This document shows, piece after piece, positions 11,070-23,141 of a stretch of 64,000 nucleotides of DNA. The position numbers and the translations under genes were made by a program. Source of the DNA: Adiantum capillus-veneris (taxonomy: Eukaryota > Streptophyta > Polypodiopsida > Polypodiales > Pteridaceae); the NCBI GenBank assembly GCA_014529385.2, contig CM043966.1:37054739-37118738 (forward strand), read 5' to 3'. The first letter of the stretch is position 1. Each line of letters begins with the position of its first letter. A model generated the notes under the pieces. That model was not told the DNA's origin. It searched no databases and worked only from the letters and a program-made list of their open reading frames with translations.

Positions 11070-13093
11070 GGCTGTCAAATGTATTTTTGTTGGTTATAGT
11101 GCTGAAAGCAAAGGTTACAGGTTGTATCATCCACAAACAAAACGTATTCTGGTTTCACGGGATGTAGTGTTTGTGGAAGATTCTGTTCAGCCCTTGCTGT
11201 CATGTACTAGAGACAGTAATGTAAGCTCACAGGACATTTATGACACTTTGTTGCCTCTTTTCAGTGGTGGAAATACGAATGTAAGTTCCAATGAGGCAAA
11301 TGTACATGTAGCCTTTGGGGGTTTCTGAAAATGTTTTAGAACAGCCTATCACTGATGCAGATGTACATGATGTACTTGATGAGGAAAGGGCTGAAAATGA
11401 GCAGGCTAGAGGTATGCCAAAATGGCTGGTGCACACTTTGCGTGACAGTAAATTGGATGCACCTTTATCTAGTCGTACTCGTTCAGGCTCTCGCCATGCA
11501 TCTTATGCATCAGATTGTTATGCTTTGGCTGTGTCTAGTTTACATGATGTTGAGGAGCCTCTGTCTTTTGATGAAGCACAAAATTCAGAAAATTGGATTG
11601 CTGCCATGAAATCAGAATATGATGCACTTATAGAGAATGACACATGGACTTTATGTGATTTGCCTCCTGGCAAAAAGGCCATTGGTACGAAGTGGGTTTA
11701 CAAGTTGAAACGCAAGCCGGATGGTGAGATCGATCGCCATAAGGCTCGACTTGTTGCAAAGGGTTATGCACAACAAAAAGGCATAGATTACGAAGAGACT
11801 TTTGCTCCCACTTGTCGTATGACTACTGTGCGTTTTCTATGTGCATTGGCAGCTCATTTTGGTTGGGATGTACATCAATCAGACATTGTTACTGCTTTCT
11901 TGAATGGTTACATATTTGAGGAAGTTTATGTAACGCAGCCTCGCGGTTTTGTCATAAAAGGACAAGAGGACAAAGTGTGCAAATGTAAGAAGGCTTTGTA
12001 TGGGTTGAAGCAATCTCCTCGTGCTTGGTATGAGAAAGCTGACACTCATTTGGTTAAACGAGGCTTTCGTAACAATCCAACAGAAAGCACATTGTATGTA
12101 AAGCGTGAGGATGATGTATTTCTCATTGTGGTTCTTTATGTTGATGATTTGCTGATCACTGGACCAAATGAGAGACATATTGCTGAATTTAAGGCTGATT
12201 TGAATGCTACTTTCAAGATGAAAGATTTGGGGCTGTTGCATCATTACTTGGGTATACAGTTTAAGCAGTGTGATGGTGGTATTGCCTTGTGTCAGAAAAG
12301 TTACATAGAGACATTGCTATGTAAGTTTGGACTTGAGGATTGCAAACCTATTGCCACTCCCATGGAAACAGGTTTGAAGTTGAGTCTACATGATGCTGGC
12401 GATCCTGCTGATGTCACTCTTTACCAAACTGCTGTTGGCTGCCTCATTTATGTATGCAACACGAGGCCAGATATTCAGTTTGCAGTCTCGCAGGTCAGCA
12501 GATTTATGCATAGCCCAGGGTCTAAGCATTGGCAGGCTGTCAAGAGGATTTTCCGCTACCTTAGTGGCACTTTACATCTTGGCTTGTTTTATCCCAAGGG
12601 GGGATCATTGCCGCCAGACTTACATGCTTTTTCGGACTCAGATTGGGCTGGTTGTTTTGACACGCGAGTGTCCACAAGTGGTTTTTGTTTCATGCTTGGC
12701 AGTTCATGTATATCATGGTTGAGCAAGAAGCAACCTACTGTGGCCACTTTGAGTTGTGAGGCTGAGTACAGGGCAGTATTCACAGCTACGGTTGAGTGTG
12801 TATGGCTCAGACGCCTTATGGCTGACTTGGGTGTTGGACAGGACACTGCCAACACTATCTACACTGACAGTCAGAGCGCATTGGCAGTTGCGAGGAACCT
12901 AGTTTTTCATGCTCGCACAAAGCACATTGAGGTGCATTACCACTATGTCAGGGAGAGGCTCTCAGCAGGAGAGATCAGCTTGGCTTATGTGCCAACACAG
13001 GACAACCTTGCAGATCTTTTCACAAAGGCATTGTCTCGTGAGAAGCTTGAAGCTTTCCGCAAAGCTTTGGGCTTACTCCCCTTTGTGGACTGA
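11070..13093 (+). pseudogene. Copia reverse transcriptase-RNase H, cut off by two frameshifts
   Basis: Homology leaves the first frame near 11062-11069 and runs to about 11320 in a second frame (end of integrase, with KAVKCIFVGYS and SRDVVFVED). It then jumps at a G5 run (about 11317-11322) to a third frame that stays open to 13093. That frame holds RVT_2-type RT: TWTLCDLPPGKKAIGTKWVY, then KARLVAKGYAQ, HQSDIVTAFLNG and the catalytic YVDDLL (12137-12150). RNase H follows with FSDSDWAG, SCEAEYRA, DSQSALAVA and the closing NLADLFTKAL. Both shifts sit at short homopolymers, so sequencing error is possible. If real, no full polyprotein can be made. Confidence 0.9.
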
Positions 13094-13154
13094 TCCTGTC
13101 CTCAGGGCATGGCACTTCCCTTTACTCATGTGCCAGCTCTCGTTCACCGCATCA

Positions 13155-13168
13155 CTCCAGGGGGGATT
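13155..13168 (+). promoter_or_regulatory. Polypurine tract of Copia element
   Basis: A purine-rich GGGGGGA tract lies just before the 3' LTR, where plus-strand priming is expected. Confidence 0.75.
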
Positions 13169-13395
13169 TGTTACCATATACATGTGGTAGTGATGTGTGT
13201 GAACACACTAGGACCGCCGGGGCATTTTTTCCCTCTTTAGGAGGTTTTTTCCCCCGTGCATTGTATATACGCCCATCACTCTAGGGCTATCTATCTTTCC
13301 ATTGCACACTAAGTAACACACTCTCTATTGTGTGCCTTGAGCTTCCTTCGTCTTCTCCAAGCTGTGTGTGTTTCTCTGCAACCCTAATTCCAACA
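13169..13395 (+). repeat. 3' LTR of Copia element
   Basis: 227 bp, identical to the 5' LTR except for one base. Followed by the target duplication AGGTA (13396-13400). Confidence 0.95.
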
Positions 13396-13400
13396 AGGTA

Positions 13401-14274
13401 GTGTTAAAAAAAGCGGGATCAAATTCTAGTTAGATTTTGAGCTTGTCTTTAAGAAAATTGAGAAATTTACATAAGTTTTAGTGTTATTATCGACAAAAGC
13501 TTCAAACTTTGACCTAGAAATCGAAAGAATTTCAAGTTTACCCTTATTCACTGGTTAGGGAGAATCTATTTTTCTAGTTGTGGAGGGAGGGAGGGGGAGA
13601 GGATCTTCTTTAATACATGTTTAATGCCTCACATCAGCACAGATATAGAGACACCTTTTAAAAACACTAAAATGAAGAAAAATTCATATTGTATCTAACA
13701 GATGGTGATAAAAAGACTAAAGTAAAAAGAAAAGTTATAGTGAAACTTTTGATGGTGAGAGATTTGCACGTTCTCTCCACCACTCCTCTATGGCCTTCTT
13801 AGGCCAAAAATCAAAACCCTTCACCAAATTTCTTAATTTCAAAGTGATTAGGTTTCCACAATTTGGAAAGAATAAGCACTCCATTTAAAATGCAAAAGTG
13901 AAGGGTATAAAAAATGAAAAGCTTTTTGCAATTAGAAAATAAAAAACGTAAAGGGTTGCCTTGTCTATATGCAATGTGCCATGCTTTTGTGGAATTTAGT
14001 TATTTTTAAAATGATTAATGGTACATAATAGAATCAAAAATCTTAAAAAATTTATCATATTGAAACCTCAAATCATTTCTTGCATACCCTCCAAAACAAA
14101 TTGAAAAACTACATGTAGCCTTTGAAAAGATTCTTTGAAAAAACAAGGTTTCTTTCTTTTCAATTCTCTTCAAGACTTTTTAAGGCTCTTCAATGAAGAC
14201 ACATGAAAAACAAAAAGAATTGAACTACCTTCATCCATATGGATACTAAGGCGGCAATAAGGCCTTTAAAGGAC

Positions 14275-14345
<71 letters not shown>

Positions 14346-15640
14346 CTCTGTACTAAGGACATTGATCCAAAACCATGGCTCCATCACCTCTAAGCTCTCA
14401 ATGATGCAAAGTAAAGTCTTTCAATAACTGAAATATCACTTGCATTTGTGCATGTTGCATAACTTGCATGCCTCCAAGATTGATTTTATTATTTTGTATA
14501 TATTGATTTGACCTACCTTTTTATGTGAAGCACCAAATTTTTTATTTGTTTTTTGTAGTTTGTTAAAAGGTCCCTTTGTTTCAAAGTCTTTCATAATTTG
14601 ACTTGAATGCATGTCTTTCCCTTCACGTGAAATTTTTAGTTGTTTCGTAGTTTGTCAAATTGTCAATCATCCCTTTATTTCGTAGTTTTTCATAACTTGA
14701 CGTCCTTTTCATTTTAATGCTTTTAGAATACCAAGTTCTAGTGTTCTCACAAAATCGACCTCCTTTAGTGTATTTTACAAAATCCAAGCCGACATAATTT
14801 TGCAAGTTTTAGTGTAAAAATTAGTAAAACCTTCAAATTCTAACTAAACAAAGATACAAAGGATGAGATTTATGAAGGGTATGTTTAAATGAGTGTCTAC
14901 AATCACATGAAATTTTTGTTGTGTTTTAATATAAAATTATATTATCCATTATACATACATAATCACAAATGGCTTATATATTAGAAAATGTCTCACTTAA
15001 ATAATAAGGTGAAAAAGGCACATTATCATTTGATAACAAAATAAAAATATACATTGTATTATCCATTATACGCACATAATCATGAACGGTTTATATATTA
15101 GGGAAAGTTCCACTTAATATATTAAAATTTAAGATAAAAGAATATATTATTTATTAAAAAGATAGATTTAATAAGCATAAAAATAATAAAATAATTTAAT
15201 GAAATGAATCTCTAAAGTCCTTAAATGAAAGGACTTTTAACAAATCAAAAAATATATATAAAAATATTGAATCAATACTTCACATCATGGATCAAATTCT
15301 TATGATTTCTTTTTAATCTTTTGTTCTCTAAAGATCTTTTAGCATGCCAAGAAATGAATGCCGCTTTGAAAAAAAGCATTTGAAAGACATGATTTTTTTA
15401 TTTATTTTGAGAATTTTAAAGCTTTCTTGAGGGACACATGTCAAACACATAGAATTGAACGACCTTCACCCATATGGATACTATGGCCTTTAGCAGGCTA
15501 AAAACCAGAATGGTTTTAAGTTTGACATTTTTCTTTTTAAGGTTGGATTTTTTTTTTGGTGAGGTGGCATAACCAAGGGAATAGGTCTCCCAAATTTTGG
15601 GAAGCAGGTGAATTAAGGGGAATCTGGAAAGATCCTCTCA
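13401..15640. other. AT-rich interval with old repeats, no gene seen
   Basis: No coding similarity. It holds a TC tract joined to an AC tract (14280-14341). A pair of related segments about 1.23 kb apart carries AGAATTGAAC and CCATATGGATACTA (about 14216-14250 and 15451-15483). A diverged 117-bp tandem duplication starts at ATCCATTATAC (14944 and 15061). Probably decayed transposon DNA. Confidence 0.6.
14944..15117. repeat. Diverged 117-bp tandem duplication
   Basis: ATCCATTATAC(A/G)(T/C)ACATAATCA and the following TTATATATTAG recur at a spacing of 117 bp. The left unit starts at 14944 and the right unit at 15061. Confidence 0.7.
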
Positions 15641-18200
15641 AAGTTTAATGGGAAAAGGAAAGGATCATGTAACTAGAGGGAAATTAACGAGTTTTCTTTT
15701 TAAAAAGGGAGAAAGAGTAGATATATTTTTGTCTTTGTGTAGTACAAATGTCTCCGTCAAAGAATTTATATCTTGCTTGAGGGTGTGTGCACGCACGCAT
15801 GTGTGTGTGTGTGTGTGTGTACGCGTGCGCGCTTTACCCATGAAGGAGGACATAGGATGCGAGTCCAATGGGAGGGAGGTACATACGGTTGAGGAAAGTC
15901 ATCATAGGTAGCACCAGGTTGCGAGGTATTAGGTGAGGTAGGGTCAAGTTGAACGGGGCACGAGGAGAGGAGGTGTAGGGGAGGTACCCAGGTGGGAAAG
16001 CCTATACAAAGGGGGCGATCAGAGATGCAGGTTCAGCCACTATCGAGGGCGGTAGGTTCCAGCACTAGTTAGCGGTTGTCCATACATAGGCAATGCAAAA
16101 GCACTTTCCTATGAGCAATAGCCGAGTTGCAGTTAAATCCTCTCAAGCTGCTTTTCCATATCCAAGACGGCCACCTTCCAAGTTGCGGTGGCTGCTTTTT
16201 CTTTAACCTTCTTAGCTCAACCTATCGATTTTGACAAGCCCCAAAACGCATTTTGTGGCGATTCCTCAACACCTGAGCATCGTAAGGGGCTACTCTTGCA
16301 CTTCCCCGTTGGTTTCTAGTTTAATTCCAGCCTTCTTTGCTGCATTTTCCCAAGCTTCCAAGCTTCTTGCCTATAATTTCAACCTCTCTTTTTGCGTTCT
16401 AGCTATAACCTAATCTAGCCCTCAGGTGTTGCTCTCCAACTCTTCAATGACAAGAAGCTCCCATTTTATGTCGCGAATATCTGCACTTCTGACAAAGGCT
16501 ACCGTGACAAAGAGATGCACCTTGGGAGGCTCATATTGCTGCTCTTGGTGGTGAGCGATGGCTACGTGTAACCGTTGAGACCCTGGTCAAGAATATTTGC
16601 AATGGCAGTCAGTAGGAAGTGACTGGATTTGTCACTCCCACACATTCAATCTCCTAAAGTAGGAGGGACTAGAGGAGCCGAACTCAAATTCTATAGAGTG
16701 CTAGGAGCTAAGGGAGGTGCACAGTGGACGAAGGCGGAGGCAGGGGGAAGAGAAATGGCATGACAAGGTTGCCCTTGGCGTGCTTCCCTGCATTGTGACA
16801 GCTGCGAGCAATGGTGGAGTAAACATAAGGTGTAGCCAATGAGCACTAGGTCAAGTGGCGATGGTGGCGAGCGCAAGGAAGCATAGGTTTGCCTCTATGC
16901 AAGCGAACAAGCAAGTAGGAATCTGCTTTACTTTCATTTCCCTTCAACTTTAGAGATACGTTTTGGAATCGAATCAAGCTAATTAATGCTTCCTTGTAGT
17001 ATATCCCTTCAAATTTCCAAGGTCTTAAAAGTTCGTTAGCATTCTCCCATTAAGCCTTCAAATCAATAGCTTAGTAGGTGTGACTCATGTGAACCTCTTC
17101 TTGTCCTTGTGTCACTCTTTCTTCCCCTGTTAAATGTGGCTTCCACTTCTCTATCCCCATTTTTATCATTGAGGTGACTGCTTTGGTCAGTACTTCCCTG
17201 TTGATTAGCCATGCTTTTGAACGCTCTCTGTTTGGCCCCAAGTTTTGTTCAATTTTACGTATTGTCCCCATAATAACTTTTCGGATTAAGTTTCCCTGGT
17301 ATTTTGTCTATATTCAATCTCCTTTGGAGTCGTCATAACAAAAATTATTGTTATAACGATCCCGAAAGAGGCAGACAGGAAAAAGGTATGCTAATCCCTT
17401 CTCTTTTATCTTGAAAGTATACATGATTTTCAAAGGTGTCAACTATCCTGGTTTGGCATGAGTAGTCCAAACAAAATTCGTAACATTGTTGTCCACCCAA
17501 CAATAGACTCCAACACTGGCGATCCTTCTTTCACAGTCATGTTCAAAATCAAAGTGGAAGTACCCTGTTTCGGTCCATGTAGAAGGTATCTTGCTTGTTT
17601 TCTCTAACATCCTCTTCAAACTCAACAGTATGGTCATCTACCCTTACGGAATATTAATCGTTAGCATTTAGATAAATCTAGGCATTGTGCTGTCTTCAAA
17701 AAGATTATAATGTGCTTGAACATGAGTGAGGTTTCAGCCCCCGATTGGGTCAAAAAAGAAGACATCTCAAAACTCGAGTGGGAGTAAGTGTTTGGCACTT
17801 CTTCTGCTATAGTCTTTAAGGGTCTCCGTTGGTTTACACTTTCTTATGTGGATACTCTACTCTCATTTTCTTGGTTATAGCCTTGAGTTGCAACAAAACG
17901 GCCTGAGCTTAGGTACATAAAGACTTGAGCTTCTCAATGAAAAGGAATACCTGGTTTCCGTACAAATACCAACATGTTTCAAATGTGATCCTTTCAATCT
18001 GGAAATTCCCAAAATTCTTTTTGATATCCCTATGGAATCAAAAGTGTATAAGTTAGTCCAAGGATCACATGGATATATAGGAACTCCTGATGCAAACTTT
18101 TGATTCAATCCAATCAACCACATCAATCCGACTATAGAATACTCAATTTCAATAAGCAAGTAATGTCCAATTGACTTCAAATGTTTTAGGCGCTACCTGT
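15641..18200. other. Interval without recognisable gene
   Basis: Short frames only. A GT tract with mixed CG steps is at 15785-15832. On the minus strand 17637-17443 and 17271-17071 give frames of about 65 residues that I do not recognise. Around 16490-16300 the minus strand gives a Glu/Lys-rich helical-looking frame broken by stops. These may be pieces of an old leftward element whose LTR and PBS lie at 18917-19643, but this is inference. Confidence 0.45.
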
Positions 18201-18229
18201 ATGACGATTCTATTAACATTGATGACCAA

Positions 18230-18870
18230 AAATGTGAGAAATCTTTCTTTAGCTAAAAAGAGATATTAACACGATTAATATCTACAGGGTCAAAAAACTA
18301 ATATTTTCCACTTTTGTTGGTTCCCTTGGGTTACATGTATGTCCAAAAAGTTCTATGACTATTTTCAACAGATTTGGACAAGTTTTGCACAAATTTTCCT
18401 TTGCTTAAGTGATTTGTAGAATCAGATACCACCGTAAGTCTTAGTCAATACCAATCCAAATCATCTGAAATTTGGCATGGGCACTCAACTACTATCAGAG
18501 ACCCAATCCCTATTGAAAAAATTCCACAAAATGGATTTTTTGAAGTGGGAGATATTAATCGCAATTAATATCTCCTAGGTCAAAATCAAGGATTTGTTCC
18601 ACTTTTTGAACTTGTATTGGATTATTACCCCTTAAACAAGTCACCTCCCAAGTTCCAGGAAGTTTGGTTCAATTTCCAAATTTTAGGCCGAGTTTTGTGT
18701 CTGTTTTTGGGCTTTAGTGAAATCTAGACCCAAATGATAACTTATAGGTCCAAATGGCTTCTAGCTTGAATCGTTGTCCACTTACACTATGTTCTAAGTT
18801 GTGGCATGGTCACTAAGTAAGAATTTTACAGTTTCAAGCCAAGAGATATTAATTGCAATTAATACATTCT
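18230..18870 (-). repeat. Three-unit ~290-bp tandem repeat with palindromic core
   Basis: The core GAGATATTAAT...ATTAATATCTC occurs at about 18260, 18549 and 18843, roughly 290 bp apart. The middle copy has 11-bp perfect arms around a 4-bp centre. Flanking words such as TTCCACTTTT and AGGTCAAAA also recur. The repeat lies inside the presumed leader of the leftward LTR element whose PBS is at 18917. Confidence 0.75.
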
Positions 18871-18916
18871 GACATGAATCACTTTTATTCTACTTTTTCT
18901 GACACAAAATTGCAAA

Positions 18917-18932
18917 CCCGACAACGGCGCCA
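18917..18932 (-). promoter_or_regulatory. Primer binding site on minus strand, Asp tRNA type
   Basis: The minus strand reads TGGCGCCGTTGTCGGG, close to the TGGCGCCGTTGCCGGGG used by many plant Gypsy elements and complementary to an Asp tRNA end. It is 3 bp from an LTR edge (TGTTGGG on the plus strand at 18936), as expected for an element running leftwards. Confidence 0.8.
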
Positions 18933-18935
18933 AAA

Positions 18936-19643
18936 TGTTGGGCCCTTTGCTTACCAAGCCTAACTATCTTATTGTAGAGATAGTTAGAAGCACGGACATA
19001 AATGTCATACCGTGGGATGGAGCTGATTCGACTAGTGCATGGAGGCTACAAGAGATTGTCAATCTCTTGGAAAACACATTCAATCCCTCCTTACTCAAAA
19101 CACCACCCAAACGCATGTCATGTAGCAAAAACTAGTCACAACATCACAAGAAATCTCATCATTTCACCAAGCAAATGAAGTCCAAACGCAACCAAACTTA
19201 CAGAAAGGATAGGCAAACACTAAATGAGCGTGCCTAAGATTTCAAATCACACTTTTGGACCACTTTCCAAAAATGCAATTATTATTTGCATGGAAAATTT
19301 GACCTAGCTATTTTCAGTCTCTAGCTCAACAATGATGCCCAACATCCTCCTATGCACAAAATTCCGTTTTGATATGTGCAATATGGTTATGAATATATCT
19401 ATAAGGATAGTAAACACAATGAAATCATCAATTCATTGCGAGAAACTTACAATGCTGTGTAGAGCTTTCACCTGGGAATGCAATGGAAGTAACGACACCC
19501 CAAGAAGACCATCCACGAGAGAGTTACAAACTTCAAAAGAAAGAGGGCGAATACACAAATCTCTATGTAAATGCACGTAGCTTCATTATGCAAAGTGAAC
19601 TTACAAAAATAATACAAAATTTGGCTTTTATACCTTGCCATAA
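18936..19643 (-). repeat. LTR of a leftward Gypsy element, cut by a later LTR insertion
   Basis: On the minus strand the sequence contains a TATAAAAG box (about 19624-19633) and runs to an LTR end next to the PBS at 18932. On the right it stops abruptly at 19643, where an unrelated LTR of the family at 37853 begins with TGTTACAAG. The U3 start of this LTR is therefore missing or displaced. Confidence 0.65.
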
Positions 19644-20315
19644 TGTTACAAGATTGGGCACCCTCCTATTGCATGTGGTTAACTGCAACTGGGATAGCTG
19701 GCTTAATGGTTTAATTATGTGATGTTTATTTGATTTTACTAATAGTGAGTGCATGATGATTTGTAGATTGGAATTTTGGGAGTTGAGTAGGAGGCACCGA
19801 AGAATAATAATCCTCTTGGGCATTTTATTCTTACAAAGTATTTTAGATGTTTTATCAATAAGCCACTATGGTTGCTTTTTAAATAGGACAGTGAGAACTC
19901 ACCCTAAGAGGGTCATGCAATAAGTAATGTGTTAAAATAAAGTGTAAAAGAGGGGCCTCCAATTTTGGCACCAACAAATAATATCAAATTTAAAATACCA
20001 AACTCCATAAGAGGTGTCGTGGACTTTGGAGCTACAATCTTTAGGCCTTTCTTGTGTAGATGCCCTGAATTTTTCCTTCCCTCTCTCATAGACTATGCTG
20101 TGTGTACTCCATGATTATATCTACATCTCTTACAATCCCTCTTACACTCTCTTACACTCTTTCCTTTGTCAATCTATTCTTGTGGGTCCGTGTGTATGAT
20201 GTCATAGTTTAGGTGTGTGTGTACTTGAATTTGGAAGATAAGGTGACATGTTGAAGGTGAAGTCTATGAGGAATTGTTGATTTGTTTAAGCAACCGGTCT
20301 ACTTAACTCCCATCA
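19644..20315 (+). repeat. Gypsy LTR, same family as the element at 37853-43443
   Basis: 672 bp, beginning TGTTACAAG and ending CCCATCA. It aligns along its whole length with the 681-bp LTR at 37853-38533. Shared words include GGGATAGCTGG, CAATAAGCCACTATGG, AAAGAGGGGCCTC and ATTTTTGGCACC or its variants. Many substitutions and small gaps separate them. A PBS (TGGTATCAAAGC, 20317-20328) follows, so this was a 5' LTR. What follows does not resemble that family's coding region, so the element body is lost or replaced. Confidence 0.85.
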
Positions 20316-20349
20316 ATGGTATCAAAGCTTCTAGTGAAAGAAAAGTAGT

Positions 20350-21311
20350 TCTGTTTCAGTTTTCTATACACTTTTTGGGATGGATCATAATTTTTGTACC
20401 TTCCCAGATGACTGCAAAACTTGGTAGAATTATGTTATTAGGTGTTGGAACACCCCTCCTTAAGTTTCGTTGCATTCCAAATCCGATTAGATGCCGAAAA
20501 GGTGTGATGACCTAGAGCGATGAAACTAGACATAGGCTGATTTTCCGACTACGAAGTGATTGATTTGCTATTGTAGATACATGAACAGTTCTTTAGGTTC
20601 ACTTCTTTGAGATTGACAATCTCATTGAGTCTCCGTGCCCCATCGCGAGTCGCTTCCTTGCGTATTGACATTATATTAGTGCCATATAGCTATGCTACAA
20701 ACGTCCATCGTTGGCGATCCGCTAACATTGGTGTTGACACCCGCTAACATTGGCGACACTGTCAAGGAAATCGATCCTTAGGTGGTGACTGACCTAGTTG
20801 TACAAAAAAATCATTTCCAGATATTTTGACACCCATTCCATTTACACCTAGACATTAAAGCAGATAGAGGTAGGTTTAGTGCTTAGGAGAGACTGGAGTC
20901 AAGGAACACTCAGTTCTACCCCTTATTATAAGCAAAGAGAGCTGTGAGTGAAGTACAAGAAGTATTTTGTTCTCTGATTTTCCCTATGCTTGAAAAGGAA
21001 TGTTTCACCATACATTTTGTTGTCATTTCTGCATTGTTAAACGCATTTATGTTTGTAGATACATTTCAATTTATAGGAGTAGGTTAAGTAACAATATTCC
21101 ACCATCAATGGGCTAAAAGGATCAGGGCAAAAACTATCCGAAACCTTATTTTGGTACCAAAGACCATAACTCTTAAAATTTGCAAAATTGATGGCTAAAG
21201 CTTTAGAGCTAAATTAAACTCAACTGAACCTGGCAAAAAGGGATATACAAGCTTGCAAGAGGCAAACTGAATAGATTTTTCCCAGATTGCCTGCCCAACA
21301 TGGATGGCGAT
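20350..21311 (+). repeat. Long direct repeat, copy 1
   Basis: About 0.9-1.0 kb that matches 21843-22751 at an offset of about 1.45-1.49 kb. Shared landmarks are TTTCAGTTTTCT, GTGATGAC(C/T)TAGAG, CTCATTGAGTCTCC, GATCCTTAGGTGGTGA and GCCTGCCCAACATGGAT. It contains a degenerate Asp-tRNA-like PBS at 20751 (TGGCGACACTGTCAAGG), preceded by a duplicated GCTAACATTGG. Interpreted as LTR end plus leader of an old element. Confidence 0.8.
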
Positions 21312-21842
21312 TGTTTGGTGGATACAGAGGAATGTCACTTCAAAGTAGGATACACACCAAACTTTGCTATATTCAATCATTTTTCAAAAGAAGCTGTGTA
21401 ATTCTATTGTTGATTATTCTCAAATTGTAATATAGTCTATCATTCGCTCTTAGTCTCTCTGAGCCTACAAACCATGTAAGTGGCCGAATAGCCATGGAAA
21501 AGGGTCCCAAGTTTTTAAGTCAAAACCCTTAGTTTTGTAACACACATAATCATTATCTTGGGAATTATTGGACATCGACTAAGACCTTCATTGCTGTTGC
21601 AAATTGTAATCAATCTTTCTCCTTTTGTGGTAATCAGAATTCAATTCCGAATAGCACATTGTGTTCCTTGTCTCTTGCTCTTTAATCTAAGTGTAATCAT
21701 TCTCAATTCTATCGTAGTTTGTGACAGCTTGTCTGTGGGCTTGTGGGCTAAATGCATTGATTTGAGGTCTTAAATAGTTATTGTTTTATGTTTTGACCGT
21801 GGAGGAGTGTTTCTAAGCTTGAAGGGAACCTTTTTGTGTAGT

Positions 21843-22751
21843 TTAGTTTCAGTTTTCTGTACATTTTTTGTGATGGATTGTTATTTAAGTACCTTCCTAG
21901 ATGACTCCAAAACTTGGTAGGAATATTGCTCATAGGCCTTGCATTCCGAATTCGTTTGGATGTTGAAAAGGTGTGATGACTTAGAGTGGTGAGATTGGAC
22001 ATAGACTGATTTTTTGACTAGGAAGTGGTTGATTTTCTATTGCAGACGTATGAATAGCCCTTTAGATTCACTTCTGTGAGCATGACGATCTCATTGAGTC
22101 TCCAGGCCCCATCCCGAGTCACTTCCTTTGCATATTGACATTATGTTAATACCAAAAAGCTATGTTGGAGATGTCCGTCTTGCGACGCTCGCTAACATTG
22201 GCGTCGTTGCCGAGGAAGTCGATCCTTAGGTGGTGAGTGACCTAGTTGTACGAAAAGTCCTTCCCAAAGATTTTGACACCCATTCTGCTTAGACTTAGAC
22301 AGTAAAGCAGCTAGATGTAGGTTTAGTGCTTAGTAGAGATTGGAGTCCACTATCAGCCGGTGCTACTCCTTATGAGCAAAGAAAGTTGTGAGTGAAGTAC
22401 AAAAAATTATTTCGTTTTTTCCATGCTTAGAAAAAAGAATTGTTTCACCATACATTGTCATTTCTGTACTGTTAAATTCATTTATGTTTGTGCATATACT
22501 TTAGTTATAGGAGTCGGATAAGTAACAAATTCCACCATCAATTGGGGCCAAAAGAATCAGGGTACAAAACTGTCCAAAATCTTATTTTGGTGCCGAAGAC
22601 CATAACTCTGAAAAGTTGTAAAATTGATGGTCAAAGCTTCAAAGCTGAACTAAACTCAACAAAATCTGGCAAAAGGAGATATACAAGCTTGCAGGAGAAA
22701 AATTGAGCAGATTTCTCTCAATTTGCCTGCCCAACATGGATCGCGATCCAT
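21843..22751 (+). repeat. Long direct repeat, copy 2, with better PBS
   Basis: Second copy of the 20350-21311 repeat. At 22199-22215 it has TGGCGTCGTTGCCGAGG right after CTAACAT, close to the Asp-tRNA PBS of plant Gypsy elements. The gag remnants at 23142-25146 lie downstream, in the right order for this copy to be their 5' end. The 530 bp between the copies (21312-21842) holds no gene and looks like LTR sequence. Confidence 0.8.
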
Positions 22752-22826
22752 GTACCTTTTTTACCTTTTTTCTATGGGTACCAAGAAAAGTCAGTTTGGC
22801 CTCCCAACATGGATTGTGATCCATGT
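22734..22826. repeat. Two 20-bp palindromes 73 bp apart
   Basis: ACATGGATCGCGATCCATGT (22734-22753) is a perfect palindrome. ACATGGATTGTGATCCATGT (22807-22826) is the same site with one changed centre. Both follow a CC(C/T)GCC or CCTCCC-like lead. A third, half-destroyed copy (ACATGGATGGCGATTG) is at about 21298. Confidence 0.85.
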
Positions 22827-23141
22827 TCCTCTGAGTCAGAATAAGAGCAGAATTTGACCAAAGAGAGAGATAGTCCCCAGGACCCTGGTGGCTTTTTCAA
22901 ATTTGAAATTGGACCTGAATTGTTGATGTTGTGAGCAAAATTGTGGAGTACTGAAATATCTGATTAAATTTTGTCGATTGAAAGCTTGAACTAACAGGAG
23001 CGGCTGTAAACTCATAGCCATCAAGCATTTTTTGACAGGTTGCAAGTGCTAGAGAGTATGAACTTACAAGTAAGACCAAATCGGACGATTCAAGTTAAAT
23101 AATGAGGTAACAAAGTTTGGATTTTATGAGATCAATTCTTC

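Larger units (their letters stand above)
8216..13395 (+). mobile_element. Complete Ty1/Copia LTR retrotransposon, recently inserted
   Basis: 227-bp LTRs (8216-8442 and 13169-13395) begin TGTTACC and end CCAACA. I see one difference between them (A/C near 8432 and 13376). A 5-bp target duplication AGGTA flanks both sides (8211-8215, 13396-13400). The PBS TGGTATCAGAGC is 2 bp after the 5' LTR, and a purine tract (GGGGGGA) precedes the 3' LTR. Domain order is gag, protease, integrase, RT, RNase H, which is diagnostic of Copia. Two frameshifts break the pol frame between integrase and RT. It landed in a GT/GA-rich stretch. Confidence 0.97.
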
